From positions 1 to 64,000 of the forward strand of contig JAGCGK010000120.1 in assembly GCA_017649645.1 (NCBI GenBank): DNA of 64,000 bases, in the 5' to 3' direction. Of the stretch, positions 7,431-14,746 are shown one piece after another. Every line of letters begins with the position of its first letter. The first letter of the stretch is position 1. Origin of the DNA: Clostridiales bacterium. GTDB lineage: Bacteria > Bacillota > Clostridia > Saccharofermentanales > Saccharofermentanaceae. The notes beneath the pieces were generated by a model. The model searched no databases. It was given only the letters and a program-made list of their open reading frames with translations, and was not told the DNA's origin. The position numbers were made by a program, and so were the translations under genes.

Positions 7431-8975
7431 ATGTGGGACGCTGCATATTTCGATGAACTGAAAGACAGGCGGGCCAAGGTCGCAATGGGCGGCGGCGAAG
7501 ACTACATCGCCAAGCAACATTCGCGCGAGAAGCTCACTGCCAGAGAGAGAGTCGAAGCACTTTTCGATGACGGAACATTCGTAGAAGTAAACGATATGGT
7601 TACTTCAAGAGCGACCGACTTCGATATGGAAAAGAAGAAAAAGCCGGGTGACGGTGTTGTAACGGGCTATGGTCTCGTACACGGTCGCACGGTATTCGTT
7701 GCATCTCAGGACTTTACGGTTGGCGGAGGCGCGCTCGGTGAAGCTCAAGGTATGAAGATCTGCAACATCATGGACAAGGCAATGGATATGAAGGCTCCTA
7801 TGGTCTTCGTTAACGACAGCGGCGGAGCTCGTATCGAAGAAGGTATCGACAGCCTTGCAGGTTACGCAGGAATCTTTTATAGAAACACCATCGCTTCAGG
7901 TGTCATCCCTCAGATCTCTGTTATCCTTGGACCTTGTGCGGGCGGTGCATGCTACTCCCCTGCTATCGCAGACTTTATCTTCATGACCGAAAAGAACGCT
8001 CAGATGTTCATCACGGGACCTGACGTTGTCCGCTCGGTAACAGGCGAAGAGATCTCCTCCGAAGATCTCGGCGGAGCTTTCGTACACAACTCCAAAAGCG
8101 GTGTCGCACATTTCGAGTATAAAGATGATCTCTCCTGCCTTAACGGCGTAAGAGAGCTTTTGGGATATCTCCCGCAGAACAACATGGACAAGTCCATGGT
8201 AGTTCCTGGCCGTGAGATCGACAGAAGTGCCGACCTCGAGAACATCGTTCCTGACAATGCTAAGCAGTCCTACGATGTTAAGGACGTTATCCACACATTC
8301 GTTGATGAGGGCAGTTTCTTTGAGATCCAGCCTCACTTCGCACAGAACATCGTTATCGGTTTTGCAAGACTTGAAGGCAAGACAATCGGTATCGTAGCTA
8401 ACCAGAGTAAGGTCATGGCAGGATCTCTCGAGATCAATGCCTCCGATAAGGGTGCCAGATTCATCCGTTTCTGCGACTGTTTCAACATCCCGATCCTTAC
8501 ACTCGTTGACGTACCTGCATTCCTTCCGGGAAGCCAGCAGGAGCATAACGGTATCATCAGACACGGCGCTAAGCTTCTCTACGCTTACTCCGAAGCAACA
8601 GTTCCGAAGATCAGCGTAGTTATGCGTAAGGCATACGGCGGAGCTTATATCGCTATGAACAGTAAGGGTATCGGTGCTGATATCGTTTACGCTTGGCCTA
8701 TCGCAGAGCTCGCAGTTATGGGTGCGGCAGGTGCCGTTTCCATCATCGGACGTAAGGCCATCAAGAACGCTGAAGATCCTGCAGCTAAGAAGAAGGAACT
8801 TCTCGAAGAGTACAACACGAAGTTCATGAATCCTTACATCGCAGCCGAGCACGGTTACGTTGATGAGGTCATTTTCCCTTCAGAGACAAGAAGCAAGATC
8901 GTTTCCGCTTTCAGGATGCTGGAGACCAAGAAGAAGGTCAACCCGTTCAAAAAGCACGGAAACATTCCTTTGTGA
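7431..8975 (+). CDS. mmdA: Acyl-CoA carboxyltransferase (methylmalonyl-CoA decarboxylase alpha / PccB type)
   Basis: The 514-aa protein belongs to the biotin-dependent acyl-CoA carboxyltransferase family (MmdA, PccB, transcarboxylase 12S). It moves CO2 between carboxybiotin and propionyl- or acetyl-CoA. Visible family segments: KLTARERVEALFDDGTFVE, GGGALGEAQG, SGGARIEEGI, the oxyanion loop GPCAGGACYSPAIADFIFM in the N-domain, and RKAYGGAYIAMNSK plus AVMGAAGAV in the C-domain. AAAGGGG precedes the ATG. It heads an operon with a 58-aa protein, a biotin carrier and an OadA-type carboxyltransferase, but no membrane OadB/MmdB and no biotin carboxylase. That set suggests a soluble transcarboxylase. 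The FabT-like operators make acetyl-CoA to malonyl-CoA a plausible reaction; the gene symbol reflects family only. Confidence 0.9.
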   Translation: MWDAAYFDELKDRRAKVAMGGGEDYIAKQHSREKLTARERVEALFDDGTFVEVNDMVTSRATDFDMEKKKKPGDGVVTGYGLVHGRTVFVASQDFTVGGGALGEAQGMKICNIMDKAMDMKAPMVFVNDSGGARIEEGIDSLAGYAGIFYRNTIASGVIPQISVILGPCAGGACYSPAIADFIFMTEKNAQMFITGPDVVRSVTGEEISSEDLGGAFVHNSKSGVAHFEYKDDLSCLNGVRELLGYLPQNNMDKSMVVPGREIDRSADLENIVPDNAKQSYDVKDVIHTFVDEGSFFEIQPHFAQNIVIGFARLEGKTIGIVANQSKVMAGSLEINASDKGARFIRFCDCFNIPILTLVDVPAFLPGSQQEHNGIIRHGAKLLYAYSEATVPKISVVMRKAYGGAYIAMNSKGIGADIVYAWPIAELAVMGAAGAVSIIGRKAIKNAEDPAAKKKELLEEYNTKFMNPYIAAEHGYVDEVIFPSETRSKIVSAFRMLETKKKVNPFKKHGNIPL

Positions 8976-8980
8976 GGTAA

Positions 8981-9157
8981 ATGGCTATGGAAAAAGATCA
9001 GATCGTTGCCATGGCAGTTGCCGCAGTGGCCGAAGAACTTAATACCGATATAAAGAGAATAAGAGTTGTTTCTTTCAAGGAAGTTGAAAAGAGCGCACTC
9101 GAGAAATATATCGAAGATCATTCGATCGTGTACAGGAAATATCAGTTAGGAGAATAA
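8981..9157 (+). CDS. Small OadG/MmdD-position protein (58 aa)
   Basis: The 58-aa frame starts at an ATG 5 nt after the mmdA stop, with GAGG at the stop as ribosome site, and ends 4 nt before the biotin carrier gene. The product begins MAMEKDQIVAMAVAAVAEEL and ends in a charged half (RVVSFKEVEKSALEKYIEDH, then YRKYQLGE). Decarboxylase operons usually have OadG/MmdD (one N-terminal membrane helix and a soluble tail that links the subunits) at this position. This protein has no convincing membrane segment, so it could be a soluble adaptor. Homology to OadG is not demonstrated by sequence. Confidence 0.65.
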   Translation: MAMEKDQIVAMAVAAVAEELNTDIKRIRVVSFKEVEKSALEKYIEDHSIVYRKYQLGE

Positions 9158-9161
9158 TATT

Positions 9162-9569
9162 ATGAGCAAGTATCGTATTAGCATGAACGGTAAGACATAC
9201 GAGATGGAGATCGAGCTTATGGATGAGCAGCCTGTAGCAGGCGCTCACAGAGGCGCTACCATCCCATCAAACCCGAAGAAAGCACCAAACAATGACCCTG
9301 TAGTAAGAGTCATCGATCCGCAGGTTGACGTAAAGACACACGTCAACAGCGACACAGTCGTAAGCCCGATGCCGGGTACAGTCGTTAAGGTACTCAAGTC
9401 AGCAGGCGACGAAGTCAAAGAGGGCGAGACAGTTCTCGTACTCGAGGCTATGAAGATGGAAAACGAGATCACTGCTCCACGTGCAGGTAAACTCAAGGAT
9501 ATCCAGGTCGCAGAAGGTCAGGCAGTTCCTGGCGGAGTCGTATTGTTTGAATTAGAGCCGGAGGGATAA
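9162..9569 (+). CDS. Biotin carboxyl carrier protein
   Basis: The 135-aa protein ends in a biotinyl domain with the canonical EAMKMENEI motif; the biotinylated lysine is K98. An N-terminal ~55-residue segment (YRISMNGKTYEMEIEL) resembles that of MmdC/transcarboxylase 1.3S carriers, followed by a short Pro/Asn linker. It would shuttle carboxyl groups between the OadA-like and MmdA-like carboxyltransferases encoded on either side. The ribosome site TTAGGAG lies in the end of the preceding 58-aa gene. Confidence 0.92.
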   Translation: MSKYRISMNGKTYEMEIELMDEQPVAGAHRGATIPSNPKKAPNNDPVVRVIDPQVDVKTHVNSDTVVSPMPGTVVKVLKSAGDEVKEGETVLVLEAMKMENEITAPRAGKLKDIQVAEGQAVPGGVVLFELEPEG

Positions 9570-9573
9570 TACT

Positions 9574-10965
9574 TTGCTGGATTTTAATGGTGGAAAATTA
9601 AACATTACTGATACGATCCTCCGTGACTCCCATCAGTCCCACGCAGCAACACGTATGCGCCTCGAGGACATGCTCCCTGCTTGTGAGCTTTTAGACTCCA
9701 TGGGCTACTGGTCCGTAGAGTGCTGGGGCGGCGCTACATTTGACGCATGCATGAGATTTTTGGACGAGGATCCGTGGGAGAGACTTCGTAAGCTTCGTAA
9801 GGCAATGCCTAACACAAAGCTTCAGATGCTCCTCAGAGGTCAGAACCTTTTGGGCTACAGACACTACGGTGATGATGTAGTCGATGCTTTCTGTAAGAAG
9901 GCCATCGAAAACGGTATCGACGTTGTCCGTATTTTCGATGCATTGAATGATACAAGAAATATGGAAGCTTCTATAAGAAGCGTTAAAAAGTACGGCGGCA
10001 TCGTTGAGGCAGCATTAAGCTACACAACAAGCCCTGTTCATGACGAGCAGTACTTCGTAAACAAGGCTCTTGAGTTGGAAGCAATGGGTGCGGATACGAT
10101 CTGTATCAAGGATATGGCAAACCTTCTTCTTCCGAAGGATGCATATTCACTCGTAGAAAAGATCAAGGCTGCAGTCAAGGTTCCTGTTCACCTTCACACA
10201 CATAACACGACAGGTACGGGTTCCATGGTCTATATGGCAGCTGCAATGGCAGGCGTAGACATCATCGACTGCGCACTTTCACCGTTCGCGAACGGAACAT
10301 CACAGCCTGGCACCGAGTCCATGGTCGCTGCTCTTCAGGGCACACCAAGAGACACAGGTCTCGACCTCGAGAAATTAAGTAAGGCTGCCGCTCACTTCAG
10401 GACCGTTGCAGATAAGATGGAAGCTGAAAAGCTTATAAGTTCCAAGGTCCTTCGTGTCGATCCTAAGACACTTCTTTATCAGGTTCCGGGCGGAATGCTC
10501 TCAAACCTCATCTCACAGCTCAAGCAGGCTAATGCCGAAGACCGCTATGAGGAAGTATTGAAGGAAGTACCGCGTGTAAGAGAAGACTTCGGCTATCCGC
10601 CGCTTGTTACTCCTACAAGCCAGATCGTAGGATCACAGGCAGTACTTAATGTTCTCATGGGACGCTATAAGTCATTCACCAAAGAGTCCAAGGGACTTCT
10701 TAAGGGCGAATACGGTCAGCTCCCGGGTAAAGTAAACGAAGAAGTTCGTAAGATGGCTATAGGCGATGAGGAAGTTATCTCCTGCCGCCCTGCTGATCTC
10801 ATCGAACCTGAGATGGATAAGATCCGCGCCGAGTACGGTGACATCTGCAAGACAGAAGAGGATCTTTTGAGCTGTGCCCTGTTCCCTCAGGTCGCACCTG
10901 AATTCATCAAGCGCCGCGATGACTTGATCGTACACGAGATCGAAGTCGAGTGGGACGGACAGTAA
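9574..10965 (+). CDS. oadA: OadA-type carboxyltransferase (oxaloacetate decarboxylase alpha / pyruvate carboxylase B)
   Basis: The 463-aa TIM-barrel carboxyltransferase has the metal and substrate motifs ILRDSHQSH, the carbamylated-lysine region TICIKDMANLL and the HLHTHNTTG metal histidines; the conserved C-terminal domain follows. Enzymes of this family transfer CO2 between oxaloacetate and biotin. There is no fused biotin domain; the carrier is the preceding gene. The start is TTG at 9574, with GGAGGG about 9 nt upstream and no ATG in a suitable place. In combination with the MmdA homologue it could take the carboxyl group from oxaloacetate (giving pyruvate) and place it on an acyl-CoA, as in the propionibacterial transcarboxylase. 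A strong terminator follows. Confidence 0.92.
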   Translation: MLDFNGGKLNITDTILRDSHQSHAATRMRLEDMLPACELLDSMGYWSVECWGGATFDACMRFLDEDPWERLRKLRKAMPNTKLQMLLRGQNLLGYRHYGDDVVDAFCKKAIENGIDVVRIFDALNDTRNMEASIRSVKKYGGIVEAALSYTTSPVHDEQYFVNKALELEAMGADTICIKDMANLLLPKDAYSLVEKIKAAVKVPVHLHTHNTTGTGSMVYMAAAMAGVDIIDCALSPFANGTSQPGTESMVAALQGTPRDTGLDLEKLSKAAAHFRTVADKMEAEKLISSKVLRVDPKTLLYQVPGGMLSNLISQLKQANAEDRYEEVLKEVPRVREDFGYPPLVTPTSQIVGSQAVLNVLMGRYKSFTKESKGLLKGEYGQLPGKVNEEVRKMAIGDEEVISCRPADLIEPEMDKIRAEYGDICKTEEDLLSCALFPQVAPEFIKRRDDLIVHEIEVEWDGQ

Positions 10966-10987
10966 ACAATCTTCGGGCAAATAACTT

Positions 10988-11026
10988 AAGAGAGGTTGTC
11001 TTTTATCGAGGCAACCTCTCTTTTTG
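10988..11026 (+). terminator. Terminator of the carboxyltransferase operon
   Basis: AAGAGAGGTTG (10988-10998) pairs with CAACCTCTCTT (11012-11022), followed by a T tract. Confidence 0.9.
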
Positions 11027-11039
11027 TGTTTTTAACCGC

Positions 11040-11296
11040 TGATCCGTGTGCACAAAACACAAGAAATCTGTTATTTTGCACACCCGTGTGTATAAAAAGC
11101 ATATCCTCTGTGTTTTATACACAGAAAATCGACTGATCTGCACAGTCAGATATCATATCTGATCAGAAAATATCTCGTCGGTTTCTCGTAGAACTCGCTA
11201 GCCTGAAATGCGTATGTTGTAAGGCAGATATATACCATGTTCCTGCCGCGATATTGATCCTCGACTTTTCTGACGAGCGGGGATTTGTTATATAAT
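11040..11296 (+). promoter_or_regulatory. Palindrome-rich intergenic region upstream of the two-component system
   Basis: This 340-bp gap (11027-11367) has no gene. It holds three inverted repeats in ~120 bp: GTGTGCACAAAA/TTTTGCACAC (about 11047-11086), GTGTATAAAA/TTTTATACAC (about 11089-11122), and TCAGATAT-C-ATATCTGA (11146-11162), the last nested in CTGATC...GATCAG. A TATAAT at 11291-11296 is the likely -10 for the response-regulator gene; its -35 (TTCTGA, 11268-11273) is poor, suggesting activation. The palindromes could be operators or hairpins. Confidence 0.45.
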
Positions 11297-11367
11297 TAAC
11301 AGAGATTTCTATTTCAACTCGATTTCAGGGAAGCACCTTATGATGTTTTCGAAAAGGAGAGAGATTC

Positions 11368-12045
11368 ATGAAGATACTTATTGCAGAAGACGAGATATCT
11401 ACAGCAAAAGCACTGAAGCTCATTATGGAAAAATCCAAGTTCTCGGTGGACATCGTTCACAATGGTATCGACGCGTGGAGTTATATCCAGGCGGATTCAT
11501 ATGAAGTCATCGTTCTGGACATCATGATGCCCGGAATGAGCGGTCTCGAAGTCCTCTCCAAGATACGCGAAAAAGGGATCAAGACACCCGTTTTGATGCT
11601 TACTGCAAAGGCTCAGATCGAAGACAAGGTATTGGGTCTTGAGACAGGCGCAGATGATTATCTCACCAAACCTTTTGCAACAAGCGAACTCATCGCTAGA
11701 GTCAAGGCTCTCGGCAGAAGAAGCGAAATATATGCCGACTCCAAAAAGTCCGCAGGAAATCTGGTCCTCGACGGAAACAGATATGAGATGAGAGTCGGTG
11801 ACAAAGCAGTAAATCTCACTAACAAGGAATTCCAGCTGATGGAACTTTTTGTGCAGCATCCGGGATACGTTTTCTCTACCGAGCATCTTATGGATAAGAT
11901 CTGGGGGCTGGACTCGGAATCCGATATCGATGTTGTGTGGACACATATAGGTTTTGTCCGTAAAAAACTTAAGGCATTGGAAGCAAACGTTGAGATCAAG
12001 ACGATCAGAGGAGCCGGCTATTCGCTGGAGGTGGTTGAATGCTGA
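11368..12045 (+). CDS. OmpR-family response regulator
   Basis: The 225-aa protein has an N-terminal receiver domain (acidic pocket AEDE, phospho-acceptor D51 in VIVLDIMMPG, then MLTAKA and KPF) and a C-terminal winged-helix domain (LTNKEFQLMELFVQHPGYVFSTEHLMDKIWG...DIDVVWTHIGFVRKKL). AAAGGAGAGAG precedes the ATG. The stop overlaps the kinase gene by 7 bp. The likely targets are the 11-bp direct repeats at 13288-13309 and 18425-18446, since OmpR-type regulators bind such repeats and the first site heads the genes immediately downstream. Confidence 0.92.
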   Translation: MKILIAEDEISTAKALKLIMEKSKFSVDIVHNGIDAWSYIQADSYEVIVLDIMMPGMSGLEVLSKIREKGIKTPVLMLTAKAQIEDKVLGLETGADDYLTKPFATSELIARVKALGRRSEIYADSKKSAGNLVLDGNRYEMRVGDKAVNLTNKEFQLMELFVQHPGYVFSTEHLMDKIWGLDSESDIDVVWTHIGFVRKKLKALEANVEIKTIRGAGYSLEVVEC

Positions 12046-13271
12046 ATAAGCTCCGCTGGCGTTTTATACTCGCAGCAATGCTCGCGTTCTTTTTCGTTAT
12101 CTCGCTTGTGGCAGGTCTCGTTAATGTGGTCAATTATGCCGTTACGGCTAAGAGAAATGACGAAATCATCGAATCCATCCTTACATATGATCCGTATAGA
12201 CCTGTGTTCCAAAATCCGCAGAACTTACCTGCTCCTTTGGAACCGTTTGAAGCGCTTCCAAACCCGGATGACAACCTCACGACAAGATTTTTTATCGTTT
12301 ATGTTGATAACAGAGGTACTGTCGGAATCGTATCTTGGCAGTATGTTGCTTCCGTAACCGGATTCGATCTTACATCATACTCTCATCAGGCTCTTATGCA
12401 GGATTCGGAAAGAGGATACGAAGGTGTATACCGTTTCTTAAAGATCAACAGAGGAGATCAGACTATAATCATCTTCCTTAACTGTGCAAAGGATATCGAA
12501 AACATGAGATCCCTGCTTTATATGTCGATAGTTATCTCATGCGGTGCGCTTCTTCTCGTGTTCCTTCTCGTTCTTCCGTTGTCCAAGAAGGCCATCCAGC
12601 CTATTGCACAGAACATCGAACTTCAGAAGAGATTCATAACTGATGCGAGCCACGAACTTAAGACACCGCTTACTTCAATATCAACCAGTGTCGACGTCAT
12701 CGAATTGGATCGAGGAAAAGATGAGTGGACCGATAACATAAGAAGTCAGGTCGGCCGTATGTCGGGTCTGGTAAGTCAGCTCGTCACACTCTCGAGATTA
12801 GACGAAGTCAAGCCTGTCGCCGAGAATGAACACTTCGACTTAAGCGGTGCCGCATGGGAGATCCTGGAAGTTCACACGCCTCAGGCAAAAGCCGCCGGTA
12901 AAGAGATCAAAACAGATATCGAAGACAATGTAATGATGACGGGAGAAAAAGCATCCATACAGCAGATGCTTTCTGTCCTTATCGAAAACGCTATCAAGTA
13001 TTCCGATAACAACAGCGAGATCAGGTTCAGCCTAAGCAAGTCTTACGGCAAAATAAAGATCGAAGTATTCAACACATGTAACTACGAAAAGATCCCTGAC
13101 ACAAAGCGTCTTTTCGAGCGTTTCTACCGCCCTGACGAATCCAGAAATTCCGCTACCGGCGGTAACGGAATCGGCCTTGCTATCGCTAAGTCCGTAGTTG
13201 AGGCTCACGGCGGAAAGATCAATGCTGACTGTCCTAGTGGCAAGACCATGACAGTAACAGTAGAATTCTGA
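12039..13271 (+). CDS. Membrane sensor histidine kinase
   Basis: The 410-aa kinase has TM1 (about 8-32), an extracytoplasmic loop of ~125 residues, TM2 (about 158-181), a dimerisation/phospho-acceptor helix with H205 (DASHELKTPLTSIS), and a catalytic domain with N-box IENAIKYS and G-box GGNGIGLAIAKSVVEAHGG. It is translationally coupled to the response regulator. The signal sensed is unknown; the downstream genes suggest envelope or phosphate-related control. Confidence 0.92.
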   Translation: MLNKLRWRFILAAMLAFFFVISLVAGLVNVVNYAVTAKRNDEIIESILTYDPYRPVFQNPQNLPAPLEPFEALPNPDDNLTTRFFIVYVDNRGTVGIVSWQYVASVTGFDLTSYSHQALMQDSERGYEGVYRFLKINRGDQTIIIFLNCAKDIENMRSLLYMSIVISCGALLLVFLLVLPLSKKAIQPIAQNIELQKRFITDASHELKTPLTSISTSVDVIELDRGKDEWTDNIRSQVGRMSGLVSQLVTLSRLDEVKPVAENEHFDLSGAAWEILEVHTPQAKAAGKEIKTDIEDNVMMTGEKASIQQMLSVLIENAIKYSDNNSEIRFSLSKSYGKIKIEVFNTCNYEKIPDTKRLFERFYRPDESRNSATGGNGIGLAIAKSVVEAHGGKINADCPSGKTMTVTVEF

Positions 13272-13287
13272 TTTTTCACTTATTCAG

Positions 13288-13319
13288 TTTAGGTAGATTT
13301 CAGGTTGCTTTCATACAAT
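13288..13319 (+). promoter_or_regulatory. Response-regulator direct repeats and -10 of the VTC/CotH operon
   Basis: TTTAGGTAGAT (13288-13298) and TTCAGGTTGCT (13299-13309) are adjacent 11-bp units, followed after 4 nt by the -10 TACAAT (13314-13319). The element at 18425-18456 has the same units and exactly the same spacing. The layout fits activation by an OmpR-family regulator, most likely the one encoded at 11368. Confidence 0.7.
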
Positions 13320-13350
13320 AGACTCATAAATCACTAAAAAGGAGTCTTTT

Positions 13351-14043
13351 ATGGAACAGGCCAACAATTACAGGCACGAGCTCAAGTTCGCTATTCCGTA
13401 CCCCGAATACGCAGCCATGAGAGCCCGTCTTCGGCTGATCATGAAGCCCGATCCTCACGTAAGCGAGAACGGGACTTATCAGATCCGAAGCATCTATTTC
13501 GACAACAGTGACGATAAAGCTTTAAGAGAGAAGATCGACGGTATCGGTAAACGAGAGAAATTCCGTATCCGATACTACAATGATGACCTTAGTTTTATCG
13601 TACTCGAAAAAAAGATGAAAAACGGAAATCTCTGCTCAAAATTCGACGCCCGGATAACGGAAGATGAGTGTCGAAAGATACTTAAGGGTGATATAGATTG
13701 GATGAGAAACAGCGAGAACGATCTTATAAAAGAGTTCTACGCGAAGATGAGATTCCAAAGATTAAAACCGAGAGTTCTGGTTTCCTACGTCAGAGAGCCT
13801 TACATATATCAGGCAGGAAACGTAAGGATCACCTTCGATTCGAAGATAAGGACTACTCTCTATAGTCAGGATTTTCTCACAAAAGAAGTCAATGACATAA
13901 GCGCGACGGACACACCGGGAGACATGCTCCTGGAAATAAAGTTCGATAATTATCTGCCGAGTATCATCAGGGATATCGTGCAGATAAAAGGTGCAAGACA
14001 ACAGTCATTTTCAAAATACGGCGCGTGCCGAAGATTCGGTTGA
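13351..14043 (+). CDS. VTC-domain (polyphosphate polymerase-like) protein
   Basis: The 230-aa protein fits the VTC domain family of tunnel enzymes that bind polyphosphate or nucleotides. Typical segments: YRHELKFAIP at the N-terminus, YQIRSIYFDN, KIDGIGKREKFRIRYYND, VLEKKMKNG, RVLVSYVREPY and LLEIKFDNYLP, containing the basic and acidic residues that line the tunnel. It lacks membrane and SPX domains. In Firmicutes such genes commonly travel with DUF4956 and CotH genes, as here. A polyphosphate-synthesis role is inferred from the family. AAAAGGAG precedes the ATG. Confidence 0.85.
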   Translation: MEQANNYRHELKFAIPYPEYAAMRARLRLIMKPDPHVSENGTYQIRSIYFDNSDDKALREKIDGIGKREKFRIRYYNDDLSFIVLEKKMKNGNLCSKFDARITEDECRKILKGDIDWMRNSENDLIKEFYAKMRFQRLKPRVLVSYVREPYIYQAGNVRITFDSKIRTTLYSQDFLTKEVNDISATDTPGDMLLEIKFDNYLPSIIRDIVQIKGARQQSFSKYGACRRFG

Positions 14044-14060
14044 TCCGGGAGGAAAAATTA

Positions 14061-14732
14061 ATGAATTTCAGCGACATCTTTAAATCAAGTTTTCTCGAGA
14101 GCGTAACGGAGTTTTCCGTTATAGACACAGTGATCGGAATGATCTTTGCCCTGGTATTGGGATTGTTCATTTTCTTTATCTACAAAAAGACATTCAGCGG
14201 AGTAATGTACTCAAGCGGATTTGCAATGTCACTTATCGGACTTTCACTCGTTACCACACTCGTTATCATGGCAGTTACCTCTAACGTAGTATTGTCACTC
14301 GGTATGGTCGGTGCTCTTTCTATCGTAAGATTCCGTGCAGCCATCAAGGAACCGATGGAGATCGTGTTCCTGTTCTGGGCCCTTGCAGTCGGTATCGTTA
14401 TCGGTGCAGGTATGATCCCTCTTGCAGTGATCGGTTCTGTTATTATCGGAGTTATCCTCGTTATCTTTACACACAAGAAGTTCAGCAGCTCACCATACAT
14501 TCTTATCGTTAACTGCAAAGACGAGAAGGCTGAGGAAAGTGCTCTCAACATAATCAAGAAATCAGTAAGCAAGTATGTAGTTAAGTCAAAGACAGTCGGT
14601 GAGAACGGCATCGAAGTAACAGCTGAGATCAGAGTTAAAGATGCAGCTACAAGCTTCGTTAACCGCATCAACGAGATCAACGGCGTATCCGGTGCAACAC
14701 TCGTAACTTATAACGGCGACTACATGTCATAA
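14061..14732 (+). CDS. DUF4956 membrane protein
   Basis: The 223-aa protein has an N-terminal helix, four predicted membrane segments (about 17-40, 48-75, 93-120 and 125-135), including the conserved SLGMVGALSIVRFRAAIKEP loop typical of DUF4956, and a cytoplasmic ferredoxin-like tail. I chose ATG 14061 (GGGAGG 8 nt upstream) over the in-frame ATG at 14025, which lies inside the VTC gene. DUF4956 is of unknown function but is a standing partner of VTC and CotH genes. Confidence 0.88.
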   Translation: MNFSDIFKSSFLESVTEFSVIDTVIGMIFALVLGLFIFFIYKKTFSGVMYSSGFAMSLIGLSLVTTLVIMAVTSNVVLSLGMVGALSIVRFRAAIKEPMEIVFLFWALAVGIVIGAGMIPLAVIGSVIIGVILVIFTHKKFSSSPYILIVNCKDEKAEESALNIIKKSVSKYVVKSKTVGENGIEVTAEIRVKDAATSFVNRINEINGVSGATLVTYNGDYMS

Positions 14733-14746
14733 TCTCGGAGGAAAAC

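Noticed and set aside
7896..8852. A 318-codon open frame antisense to the carboxyltransferase gene
   Set aside because: It lies wholly within a strongly conserved gene, has no ribosome site, and its translation resembles no family; it is a by-product of codon composition.
11499..11508. TTCATATGAA palindrome like the shared exporter/methyltransferase operator
   Set aside because: A single palindrome inside the response-regulator coding sequence, without the repeat spacing or a promoter.
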